Below, in pieces: positions 26,245 to 33,822 of a stretch of 64,000 bases of DNA (the first letter of the stretch is position 1; every line of letters starts with the position of its first letter). Source of the stretch: Bacillota bacterium (lineage in GTDB: Bacteria > Bacillota > Clostridia > Lachnospirales > Lachnospiraceae). The position numbers and the translations under genes were made by a program. The notes below the pieces were generated by a model that saw only the letters and a list, made by a program, of their open reading frames with translations, made no database searches and was not told the DNA's origin. Where the stretch lies: positions 62,001-126,000 of the forward strand of contig JAEZZQ010000050.1 of NCBI GenBank assembly GCA_023442465.1, read 5' to 3'.

Positions 26245-27255
26245 ATGGAGACTATCATACAGGTAAAGGATGTCGGAAAGACATTTATTGGTAAAGATAA
26301 TAGGGTAGAAGCGCTAAAAGGTATCAACCTGGAGATTCATAAAGGTGAAATCTACGGAATTATCGGTATGAGCGGTGCAGGAAAGAGTACGCTGGTACGC
26401 TGCCTGAACTTTTTGGAGAAGCCGACCGCCGGGACGGTCATGGTAGAAGGAAAGGATCTCGCCGCCTTGCCTGAAAGGGAATTACGGCAGACCCGCACGC
26501 AGATAGCTATGATTTTTCAGCATTTTAATCTGCTGATGCAAAGGACGGTACTGGATAACGTTTGCTTTCCCTTGGAAATTACGGGGCAGAAGAAAAAGGA
26601 AGCCCGTGGCCGGGCGAAGGAATTGCTGGAGATCGTAGGACTTTCCGAAAAGGCGAAGGCTTATCCGGCGCAGCTTTCCGGCGGACAGAAGCAGAGAGTG
26701 GCTATTGCCAGAGCCTTAGCGAACAACCCCAAGATCCTGCTCTGTGATGAAGCGACCAGCGCTCTCGACCCGACCACTACCAAATCCATCCTCGCTCTTT
26801 TGAAGGATATTAATAAAAAATATGGCATCACCATTGTTATCATTACCCATGAAATGGCAGTGGTGCAGGAAATATGCACTCACGTAGCGATTATAGACGG
26901 CGGGACGCTGGCAGAAACAGGAACGGTGGAGGAGGTCTTTACAAGGCCTCAGACGCCGGCTGCAAAAGCGCTGGTATTTCAGCATGGCGGAAACCATCAA
27001 CAGATGAAAGGGAAACGATGCATCCGTATCGTTTTCAAGGATCATTCTTCCTTCGAACCGGTTATTGCCAATATGGTTCTGGAATGCAAGGCTCCTGCGA
27101 ATATACTTCTGGCTGATACCAAGGATATCGGCGGCGTGGCACACGGACAGATGATATTGCAGCTTCCGGAAGATGAAGTCATAGCAGGTAAGATGATTCA
27201 TTATCTGAAGGAAAGAAAACTGGAAGTGGAGGAGTTAAGTAACTATGTGGGATAA
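26245..27255 (+). CDS. metN: methionine import ATP-binding protein
   Basis: About 336 residues from ATG 26245 (METIIQVKDVGKTF), which has GGGAG 6 nt upstream; an ATG at 26233 is the alternative. ATPase motifs: GMSGAGKSTLVRCLNF, signature LSGGQKQRVAIARAL, LLCDEATSALDPTT and the switch VIITHEMAVV. The C-terminal ~90 residues form the NIL/ACT-like methionine-sensing domain (RCIRIVFKDHSSFEPVI), which in MetN binds methionine and slows import. It overlaps metI by 11 bp. Confidence 0.95.
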   Translation: METIIQVKDVGKTFIGKDNRVEALKGINLEIHKGEIYGIIGMSGAGKSTLVRCLNFLEKPTAGTVMVEGKDLAALPERELRQTRTQIAMIFQHFNLLMQRTVLDNVCFPLEITGQKKKEARGRAKELLEIVGLSEKAKAYPAQLSGGQKQRVAIARALANNPKILLCDEATSALDPTTTKSILALLKDINKKYGITIVIITHEMAVVQEICTHVAIIDGGTLAETGTVEEVFTRPQTPAAKALVFQHGGNHQQMKGKRCIRIVFKDHSSFEPVIANMVLECKAPANILLADTKDIGGVAHGQMILQLPEDEVIAGKMIHYLKERKLEVEELSNYVG

Positions 27256-27910
27256 TGCGACAATAATGATGCTTATAAAAGAAACGGGTACCACCCTGTA
27301 CATGACGCTGACATCGACATTTTTTGCATATTGTATCGGACTGCCTATGGGAATTTTTCTTGTGATTAGCGCGAGAGACGGCCTTAGGCCCAATGCGGTA
27401 ATCTATAAAATATTGGATGTAATCGCGAATGTGGTGCGAAGTGTTCCGTTTTTGATTTTACTTATGCTGCTGATTCCCTTTACCAGATATGTGGTAGGAA
27501 GGAGCTACGGAGCGACGGCAACGATAGTACCGCTTACTGTAGCGGCAGCTCCGTTTATCGCCAGACTGGTGGAGTCTTCCATTTTGGAGGTAGACCGCGG
27601 TGTAGTAGAGGCGGCACAGAGCATGGGAGCCAGTACAGGAACCATCGTTTGGAAGGTCTTTTTAGGAGAGGCAAGAACCTCTTTGATTGCAGGAGCTACC
27701 ATAGCGCTGGGAACGATTCTGGGATATTCCGCAATGGCGGGTGCCGTTGGCGGCGGCGGCTTGGGCGATGTGGCGATACGTTATGGATATTATCGCTATC
27801 AGGCCGATATTATGATTGTTACAGTTATCTTATTAGTTATACTCGTTCAGATTCTGCAATTTATCGGTACGAAGATGTCCAGAAAGCTGGATAAACGAAT
27901 TACAGGATAA
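27245..27910 (+). CDS. metI: methionine ABC transporter permease
   Basis: 221 residues with five membrane segments (TLYMTLTSTFFAYCIGLPMG; VVRSVPFLILLMLLIPF; TIALGTILGYSAMAGAVGG; ADIMIVTVILLVILVQIL). The coupling-helix region EAAQSMGASTGTIVWKVFLG, which contacts the MetN ATPase, is clear. Start overlaps metN, so the pair is translationally coupled. The stop is followed within 20 bp by three tandem 17-bp hairpin units before metQ. Confidence 0.94.
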   Translation: MWDNATIMMLIKETGTTLYMTLTSTFFAYCIGLPMGIFLVISARDGLRPNAVIYKILDVIANVVRSVPFLILLMLLIPFTRYVVGRSYGATATIVPLTVAAAPFIARLVESSILEVDRGVVEAAQSMGASTGTIVWKVFLGEARTSLIAGATIALGTILGYSAMAGAVGGGGLGDVAIRYGYYRYQADIMIVTVILLVILVQILQFIGTKMSRKLDKRITG

Positions 27911-27929
27911 ATGCGGATTTATGATATAA

Positions 27930-27982
27930 ATGAGTAAAAAACACTCATGAGTGAAGAACACTCATAAGTGAAAGACACTCAT
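27930..27982 (+). repeat. three tandem 17-bp hairpin units between metI and metQ
   Basis: Units start at 27930, 27947 and 27964 with an exact 17-bp period: ATGAGTAAAAAACACTC, ATGAGTGAAGAACACTC, ATAAGTGAAAGACACTC, then AT. Each unit with the next two bases is an inverted repeat (ATGAGT...ACTCAT). Single copies occur at 49386, 63094 and 63162. Located between permease and binding-protein genes it may raise or protect metQ mRNA. Confidence 0.8.
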
Positions 27983-28003
27983 AAGCTAAAGGAGGAGAAA
28001 GTT

Positions 28004-28924
28004 ATGAAAAAAAGAATTTTGGCAGCAGTATTAGCGACAGTCCTTGCGGCAGGTACTCTCACCGCATGCGGCTCTGCTGGACAGACGGCGACAGCGCCGG
28101 AAGCATCGGCGGAAACGGAGAGTACAGAAGAAACAGCAGCACCGGCAGAGGAGACAGCAGAAGCTGAGGAGCCGGCGGCAGAAGTAACAGAAAAAGGAAC
28201 TATCACGGTAGCGGCTACGGAAGTTCCCCACTCAGAGATACTGGAAGCGGCAAAGCCTATTTTGGCTGAGCAGGGCTGGGATTTACAGGTTACGGTATTC
28301 AACGACTATGTTCAGCCCAACGAAGTAGTAGAATCCGGCGAGTTCGATGCGAATTATTTCCAGCATACGCCCTATCTTGACAGCTTTAATGAAGAAAAGG
28401 GAACACACCTTGTAAGTGTAGGTGAGATTCACTATGAGCCTCTTGGAATTTATGCAGGCACAGAATCTGATCTTGCAAACATTTCCGACAAAGCGACGAT
28501 TGCAGTTCCTAACGATACGACGAACGAGGCGAGAGCACTTCTTCTTTTGCAGGATAATGGAATCATTACCTTGAAAGAGGGCGCGGGCATGGAAGCGACC
28601 AAGAACGATATAGCGCAGAACCCTCACAACGTAGAAATCGTTGAGCTGGAAGCAGCTCAGGTTGCCAGAGTTATCGGAGAGACCTCTTTCGTAGTGCTGA
28701 ACGGTAATTATGCATTGCAGGCGGGCTTAAATGCTCAGACGGATGCTTTGGCATATGAAACCTCGGATTCCGAAGCAGCGAAGACCTATGTAAATGTTAT
28801 CGTTGTCAAAGAAGGAAATGAAGGCAACGAAGGCGTAAAAGCGCTGGTCGACGTATTGAAGTCCGATAAGATCAAAGACTTCATCAATGAGAAATATCAA
28901 GGTTCTGTTGTACCGTTTGAATAA
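28004..28924 (+). CDS. metQ: methionine-binding lipoprotein
   Basis: About 306 residues from ATG 28004, which has GGAGGAG upstream; a farther upstream ATG (27968) lies in the hairpin repeats. Lipoprotein signal MKKRILAAVLATVLAAG then LTAC with lipidated Cys22, followed by an acidic Ala/Glu/Thr linker (about 25-68) and the NlpA/MetQ fold (TITVAATEVPHSEIL, VFNDYVQPNEVV, EFDANYFQHTPYLDSF, EPLGIYAG). It captures methionine outside the membrane for MetNI. Third gene of the operon. Confidence 0.94.
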   Translation: MKKRILAAVLATVLAAGTLTACGSAGQTATAPEASAETESTEETAAPAEETAEAEEPAAEVTEKGTITVAATEVPHSEILEAAKPILAEQGWDLQVTVFNDYVQPNEVVESGEFDANYFQHTPYLDSFNEEKGTHLVSVGEIHYEPLGIYAGTESDLANISDKATIAVPNDTTNEARALLLLQDNGIITLKEGAGMEATKNDIAQNPHNVEIVELEAAQVARVIGETSFVVLNGNYALQAGLNAQTDALAYETSDSEAAKTYVNVIVVKEGNEGNEGVKALVDVLKSDKIKDFINEKYQGSVVPFE

Positions 28925-28944
28925 ATAATGTGATAAAACGACGA

Positions 28945-29010
28945 GAGGGTGTATGTGAAGGAAGTGCCGGAACTTGCAAAGCGGTAGTTTTCATGGCACC
29001 CTCCTTTGTT
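28945..29010 (+). terminator. probable terminator after metQ
   Basis: GAGGGTG (28945-28951) pairs with CACCCTC (28997-29003), followed by CTTTGTT. The loop is long (45 nt), making it a moderate candidate. Confidence 0.5.
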
Positions 29011-29035
29011 ATGATGAAAGGATAACGTTTACAAA

Positions 29036-29848
29036 ATGAAATATATTTTTCTGGATATTGACGGCACGCTGTTCGATCACAATACCCTTTGTATTCCTGA
29101 AAGCACGAAGAAGGCCGTGGAGTTGGCGGGGAAGAGGGGAAATAAAATCTTCATTTCTACGGGACGCACCTGCTGTATGCTGGATCTTGTTGATGAAATT
29201 GGCTTCGAAGGGGTAATTGCGGCCGCAGGAGCATATGTAAAGGTCGGAGAGGAAGTTATCTACGAAGAAAGTATTGAAAAGGAAAAACTGAAAGAAGTCG
29301 TAAATTTTTGCGACGAGCATGATGTGGCATATATTCTGGAAGGAAGAAGCGGAGTCTATTTGGATTCCAAGGTGACCGGATTTTTTAATAGAATGGGCGG
29401 TATGGACGATTCTTTGAAGGCATTTTTCTCACATAAAATGTTTCGGGGAATGAACGAGTATCTGGAAGAGGAAGAAATCATATATAAAATGTCTTTGTAC
29501 GCGCTGCACGAGGAGGACTTGTTTAAGGTAAAGGAAAGATTCTCGAAGGGGTTCCATATGGTATCCGGGCAGACGGATGAAAGGTATCCGTACAGTGCAG
29601 AGCTGCTCCTTTTAAAGAACAATAAGGCAAACGGGATAAGAAAAGCGATAGAATATTCAGGCGCAGATATGGCGGATACGGTTGCCATAGGAGATAGCCT
29701 GAACGATTTGGAAATGATTAAGGAATGTACAGTAGGAATCGCAATGGGAAATGCCGACGAACGGTTAAAGCCGCATGCGGATTTTGTGACGGCAGATATT
29801 GGGAAGCATGGGATATATAAAGCCTTTGAGCGGTTTCAATTGATTTGA
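29036..29848 (+). CDS. Cof-type HAD-IIB family phosphatase
   Basis: 270 residues. HAD motifs: nucleophile loop FLDIDGTLFDHN, motif II ISTGRTCCM, the C2-type cap (about 80-190), lysine in motif III region (NKANGIRKAIEY) and motif IV AIGDSLNDLEMI. These cytosolic enzymes dephosphorylate small phosphorylated metabolites such as sugar phosphates, flavin precursors or pyridoxal phosphate; the substrate cannot be read from sequence. The ribosome site is weak (AAAGGATAA). It lies 44 bp before the Rrf2 gene and could share a transcript with it. Confidence 0.88.
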   Translation: MKYIFLDIDGTLFDHNTLCIPESTKKAVELAGKRGNKIFISTGRTCCMLDLVDEIGFEGVIAAAGAYVKVGEEVIYEESIEKEKLKEVVNFCDEHDVAYILEGRSGVYLDSKVTGFFNRMGGMDDSLKAFFSHKMFRGMNEYLEEEEIIYKMSLYALHEEDLFKVKERFSKGFHMVSGQTDERYPYSAELLLLKNNKANGIRKAIEYSGADMADTVAIGDSLNDLEMIKECTVGIAMGNADERLKPHADFVTADIGKHGIYKAFERFQLI

Positions 29849-29892
29849 TAGAAGGACAATAAAACTTTAGCAATGATTGGAAGGAGGATAAC

Positions 29893-30333
29893 ATGAAAAT
29901 TTCGACGAAGGGACGTTATGCGGTCCGTGTTATGATCGACCTTGCACTGAACAATACGGGAGAGTATGTTAAGGTGAAGCAGATAGCGGAACGGCAGGGA
30001 ATTTCAGAAAAGTATTTGGAACAGATCATCGCAATTTTGAATAAGGCGGGATATGTAAAAAGCGCCAGGGGCGCACAGGGTGGATACCGTATTTCGGGGA
30101 GCCCGGAAAACTATACGGTAGGAATGATCCTTCGGCTGACCGAGGGCAGTTTATGCCCAGTGGCATGCCTGGAGGATGAGGTAAACGAGTGTGAAAGATG
30201 TGATACCTGCGAGACCTTGGGAGTATGGCAGGAATTGAACGACGCTATCGATAAGGTGGTGGACGGCGTAACGATTGCGAATTTGATAGAGCGCCAGATG
30301 GTGAGAGAAGAGGCCATCGATTACTCAATTTAA
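29893..30333 (+). CDS. Rrf2 family transcriptional regulator
   Basis: 146 residues with AGGAGG before the start. Winged-helix motif MKISTKGRYAVRVMIDLAL, VKVKQIAERQGISEKYLEQI (recognition helix), KSARGAQGGYRIS (wing). A cysteine cluster follows: SLCPVACLEDE, NECERCDTC. IscR/NsrR relatives use three cysteines here to hold an Fe-S cluster, and CymR-type members lack them; the presence of five cysteines favours cluster binding. Proximity to cysK and metNIQ suggests control of sulfur or Fe-S metabolism, with the TACTAA-G-TTAGTA site at cysK as a candidate target. Confidence 0.9.
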   Translation: MKISTKGRYAVRVMIDLALNNTGEYVKVKQIAERQGISEKYLEQIIAILNKAGYVKSARGAQGGYRISGSPENYTVGMILRLTEGSLCPVACLEDEVNECERCDTCETLGVWQELNDAIDKVVDGVTIANLIERQMVREEAIDYSI

Positions 30334-30336
30334 TTT

Positions 30337-30467
30337 TTACTGTTCACTTCGTTCTCAGCAACGCATGATTTATGCATTTTAATTCGCTCTGCGAAGCAGA
30401 AATCATCTCTTGAATCACGTTCTTACGTAGCTTAACAGCAAGTGTTAAGCTACTGTGTAAACAGTAA
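30337..30467 (-). mobile_element. dispersed palindromic element, copy B
   Basis: About 131 bp, inverted relative to copies A and C. Ends TTACTGTTCAC and GTAAACAGTAA; internal arms GCTTAACA/TGTTAAGC and an interrupted GATTTCTGC stem. Placed 4 bp after the Rrf2 stop codon and upstream of the ptsI leader. No flanking direct repeat is visible. Confidence 0.75.
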
Positions 30468-30481
30468 TATTTTACCTTTAT

Positions 30482-30587
30482 CTTTCCTACATTAGGAAAG
30501 TAGATGTTTACTTATCGCATTTTATGCTTTAAACTATACGTATAAAATGCGATAAGCCTCGCATGTCCTGAATTAATGCATGTGAGG
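30482..30587 (+). promoter_or_regulatory. three consecutive hairpins in the ptsI upstream region
   Basis: Hairpin 1: CTTTCCTA / TAGGAAAG (30482-30500). Hairpin 2: CTTATCGCATTTTAT / ATAAAATGCGATAAG, 15 bp perfect (30511-30556). Hairpin 3: CCTCGCATG / CATGTGAGG (30557-30587). No uridine run follows hairpin 2 or 3, so they are not ordinary terminators. A possible promoter TTTACT-17-TAAACT overlaps hairpin 2, which may therefore be an operator instead. Confidence 0.55.
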
Positions 30588-30608
30588 GCTTGGAAAGGTA
30601 GACAGAAT

Positions 30609-32222
30609 ATGACAGTATTTGAAGGAAAATCTGTTTTTTCGGGAATTGCGATAGGGAGGATTGCTATTCTTAAGAAAGACGATCAGAGTGTGAAAAGAAC
30701 ACATGTGGAAGATACCGGAAGAGAGCTGGAGCGTTTGAATGCCGCTAAGACAAAGACTATCGACCAATTACAGGAACTGTATCAGAAAGCGGTTATGGAG
30801 GTCGGAGAATCTGGAGCAATGATCTTTGAGGTGCATCAGATGATGGTGGAGGATGAGGACTATCTCAGTTCCATTACCAACATGATCGAATCCCAGAGTA
30901 TAAATGCGGAATACGCGGTAGCGGCCACGGGTGATAATTTTGCTGGGATGTTCGCGTCTATGGATGACGACTATATGAAGGCCAGAGCGGCCGATGTCAA
31001 AGACATATCGGAGCGTTTGATCAGCGCACTTCAAGGTAAGGGCGGAGCTTCCCTGGAGGCGGAGGAGCCCGTTATCGTAGCAGCGGAGGATTTGGCACCC
31101 AGCGAGACGGTGCAGCTTGACAAGAGCAAAGTGCTCGCTTTTGTGACTAGATTCGGTTCTTCCAATTCCCATACGGCGATTTTAGCCCGGACTATGAATA
31201 TTCCTGCACTTATCAGCGTGGACTACGGGGCAGATGCAGACGGGAAGATGGCCGTGGTGGACGGCTTTACGGGAAAGCTTATTGTGGATCCCGAGGAAAG
31301 CGTTTTGCAGGAGTACGAGGAGAAGCGCAGAAAGGAACTTCAAAAAAGGCAGCTCCTTCAGGAGCTGAAGGGAAAAGAGAACGTTACGAAGAGCGGCAAG
31401 AAAATTAACATCTATGCCAACATCGGCAACGTATCGGACGTAGCCAGCGCTTTGGTGAACGATGCCGGCGGAATCGGTCTTTTCCGGAGTGAATTCCTAT
31501 ACCTGGAGAAGGACACCTTCCCCACGGAGGAGGAGCAGTTCCAAGTATACAAGACAGTGGCGGAAAATATGGCGGGCAAAAAGGTCATCATCCGTACGCT
31601 GGACATCGGAGCAGACAAGCAGGTGGATTATTTTGGGCTGGATCATGAAGAGAATCCGGCGATGGGCTACCGGGCAATCCGTATCTGCCTGGACAGACCG
31701 GAAATATTCAGGACGCAGCTTAGAGCTTTATTCAGAGCCAGCGCCTTCGGAAAGATTTCCATTATGTATCCGATGATTATTTCAGTAAATGAAGTGAGGC
31801 AGATCAAGGAAATTGCAGAGCAGGTGAAGAAAGAGCTGACGGAGGAAGGACTTCCTTTTTCTGAGGTGGAACAGGGTATTATGATAGAGACTCCGGCGGC
31901 GGCAATGATCAGTGACCTGCTGGCGAAAGAAGTAGATTTCTTCAGCATAGGCACCAACGATTTGACCCAGTATACGCTGGCAATCGACAGGCAGAATGCC
32001 AAGCTTGATAATATCTATGACTCCCATCATGAGGCAATCTTACGGTTGATAAGGCTGGTAGTGGAGAACGCGCATAAGGAAGGCATCTGGGCCGGAATTT
32101 GCGGAGAGCTTGGTGCGGATACTACTCTTACGGAGGAGTTTGTGAGAATGGGAGTGGATGAGCTTTCCGTAACGCCCACCTTTGTATTGCCGGTTAGAAA
32201 AGTAGTCAGAGATATGGAATAA
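30609..32222 (+). CDS. ptsI: PTS enzyme I (phosphoenolpyruvate-protein phosphotransferase)
   Basis: About 538 residues from ATG 30609 (MTVFEGKSVFSGIAIG), with GGAAAGG upstream; an in-frame ATG at 30576 has no site. The phosphorylated histidine is His188 in SNSHTAILARTMN. The PEP-binding TIM barrel shows GIGLFRSEFLYL, TLDIGADKQ, NPAMGYRAIRICL, IMIETPAAAM, SIGTNDLTQYTLAIDR and the catalytic cysteine in GICGELGAD. Enzyme I passes phosphate from PEP to HPr for sugar import. No ptsH lies next to it, unlike many genomes where ptsH-ptsI are paired. Confidence 0.94.
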   Translation: MTVFEGKSVFSGIAIGRIAILKKDDQSVKRTHVEDTGRELERLNAAKTKTIDQLQELYQKAVMEVGESGAMIFEVHQMMVEDEDYLSSITNMIESQSINAEYAVAATGDNFAGMFASMDDDYMKARAADVKDISERLISALQGKGGASLEAEEPVIVAAEDLAPSETVQLDKSKVLAFVTRFGSSNSHTAILARTMNIPALISVDYGADADGKMAVVDGFTGKLIVDPEESVLQEYEEKRRKELQKRQLLQELKGKENVTKSGKKINIYANIGNVSDVASALVNDAGGIGLFRSEFLYLEKDTFPTEEEQFQVYKTVAENMAGKKVIIRTLDIGADKQVDYFGLDHEENPAMGYRAIRICLDRPEIFRTQLRALFRASAFGKISIMYPMIISVNEVRQIKEIAEQVKKELTEEGLPFSEVEQGIMIETPAAAMISDLLAKEVDFFSIGTNDLTQYTLAIDRQNAKLDNIYDSHHEAILRLIRLVVENAHKEGIWAGICGELGADTTLTEEFVRMGVDELSVTPTFVLPVRKVVRDME

Positions 32223-32243
32223 ATGAAGTGACGTATATGTTCG

Positions 32244-32276
32244 GAACAAAGAATCTGCATTGCAGATTCTTTGTTC
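32244..32276 (+). terminator. strong palindrome after ptsI
   Basis: A 16-bp perfect inverted repeat with arms GAACAAAGAATCTGCA and TGCAGATTCTTTGTTC separated by one base, beginning 22 bp after the stop. The 3' arm ends in TTTGTTCTG rather than a pure uridine run. Confidence 0.65.
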
Positions 32277-32277
32277 T

Positions 32278-32301
32278 GTAATAGGAAAGTGCTCCTATTA
32301 C
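32278..32301 (+). repeat. small dispersed hairpin repeat, copy 2
   Basis: GTAATAGGA and TCCTATTAC form a perfect 9-bp stem around AAGTGC. Near-identical to 18585-18609. It follows the ptsI palindrome after one base. Confidence 0.65.
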
Positions 32302-32325
32302 ATAAAAGCCCTTCGGGCAAATAAT

Positions 32326-32400
32326 GCGCAGCTGCGCGCGCAGAACAAAAGCTGTGCTGTCAAAGTTTTGTCCGCGAGGGTGTGCGAAGCACACTTTTGT
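32326..32400 (+). other. GC-rich palindrome cluster before the MATE gene
   Basis: GCGCAGCTGCGC (32326-32337) is a perfect palindrome; GTGTGC-GAA-GCACAC (32380-32394) is followed by TTTTG and resembles a terminator. GAACAAAA and TTTTGTTC elements also recur. No gene is present. Confidence 0.5.
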
Positions 32401-32445
32401 TCGTATACAGAAATAGGAATACATCTATTTGGGAGATAAAATATT

Positions 32446-33810
32446 ATGGAAAAGAGTTCCACGAGAGACATGACGAACGGTTCTCCAATGAAGCTGATAC
32501 TGGGCTTTTCCGTTCCGCTTTTATTCGGTTTTCTGTTTCAGCAGTTTTACAGCGTTGTAAATATGATTATTGTAGGCCGGTTTCTGGGTGTAGAAGCTTT
32601 GGCGGGGGTGGGAAGTACCGGCTCCGTTAATTTTTTGATCATCGGCTTTTGCATGGGTGTCTGCAATGGCTTTGCTATTCCGTTAGCGCATAAATTCGGC
32701 GCCAAGGATTTTTCCGGGATGCGCACATTCATTGCCAACAGCATTTGGCTGTCTGTTTTGTTTGCGGCAGTAATGACGGTGGTGACTACGCTTTTCTGCC
32801 GCCCGCTGCTTCTTCTGATGAGAACACCGGAAAATATTTTTGATGATGCCTATACTTATATTTTCATTATTTTTATAGGGATTCCGGCTACATACCTTTA
32901 TAACCTGCTCTCTGGGGTTATCCGTGCTATGGGAGACTCCAAGACACCCCTTATCTTTCTTACCATATCCTCTTTTCTGAATATTATTTTGGATCTGGTG
33001 TTTATCGTCGTATGCGGAATGGGAGTTGCCGGGGCAGCCATAGGAACCGTCGTGTCCCAAACGGTATCGGGCATTATGTGTCTGCTCTATATAAGAAAAT
33101 TCCCCATGCTTAGAATTGAGAAAGAAGAGTGGAAAATAAATTTGTCCCACATGAAGACCCTGTGTATCATGGGCATTCCTATGGGACTGCAATATTCCAT
33201 TACGGCAATCGGCAGCGTCATTCTCCAGTCCGCAGTGAATACCTTGGGCTCCGGCGCAGTTGCTGCGGTAACTGCGGCCAGCAAGGTGAGCCTGTTCTTC
33301 TGTTGCCCCTTTGAAGCGCTGGGAGCCGGAATAGCTACCTATGGAGGTCAGAATGTAGGAGCTAAGAGGCTGGACCGCCTGGGAGAGGGATTGAAGGCCA
33401 GCATCATGCTTGGAATCGTTTATTCAGTTATCGCCTTTGTTGTGCTGTTCTTTTTCGGCGGACATCTGGCGTCCTTGTTCCTTGATGCGGGAGAGACACA
33501 TCTGATTGCCGATGCGAGACTGTTCCTGATCATTAACAGTGCGTTCTACATTCTATTAACCCTTGTGAACATTGTGCGCTTTATGATTCAGGGAATGGGC
33601 TTCAGTTCTTTTGCTATCCTCGCGGGTGTGTGTGAAATGGTAGCGAGAAGCCTTGCAGGAATCCTGCTCGTTCCTGCCTTCGGTTTTATAGCAGCGTGCT
33701 TCGCCAGCCCTTTGGCATGGATATTCGCTGATCTTTTTTTGATTCCCGCGTATATTCACGTGAAAAAGAAGCTGGAGAAAATGCTTGTGTTCAGTACCGC
33801 TGATAATTAG
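32446..33810 (+). CDS. MATE family efflux transporter
   Basis: 454 residues with about twelve membrane segments in two similar halves. Recognisable opening: TNGSPMKLILGFSVPLLFGFLFQQFY then NMIIVGRFLGVEALAGVG, the usual MATE start (first stretch spans about residues 8-34). Such proteins use a sodium or proton gradient to export drugs, dyes or metabolites across the cell membrane. GGGAG lies 11 nt before the start. The stop is only 12 bp from the stop of the convergent GH2 gene, leaving almost no room for a terminator. Confidence 0.92.
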   Translation: MEKSSTRDMTNGSPMKLILGFSVPLLFGFLFQQFYSVVNMIIVGRFLGVEALAGVGSTGSVNFLIIGFCMGVCNGFAIPLAHKFGAKDFSGMRTFIANSIWLSVLFAAVMTVVTTLFCRPLLLLMRTPENIFDDAYTYIFIIFIGIPATYLYNLLSGVIRAMGDSKTPLIFLTISSFLNIILDLVFIVVCGMGVAGAAIGTVVSQTVSGIMCLLYIRKFPMLRIEKEEWKINLSHMKTLCIMGIPMGLQYSITAIGSVILQSAVNTLGSGAVAAVTAASKVSLFFCCPFEALGAGIATYGGQNVGAKRLDRLGEGLKASIMLGIVYSVIAFVVLFFFGGHLASLFLDAGETHLIADARLFLIINSAFYILLTLVNIVRFMIQGMGFSSFAILAGVCEMVARSLAGILLVPAFGFIAACFASPLAWIFADLFLIPAYIHVKKKLEKMLVFSTADN

Positions 33811-33822
33811 TCAATGGTACCA

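Noticed and set aside
27930..27982. Tandem 17-bp repeats as a CRISPR array
   Set aside because: Units abut without spacers and are self-complementary; no cas genes are present.
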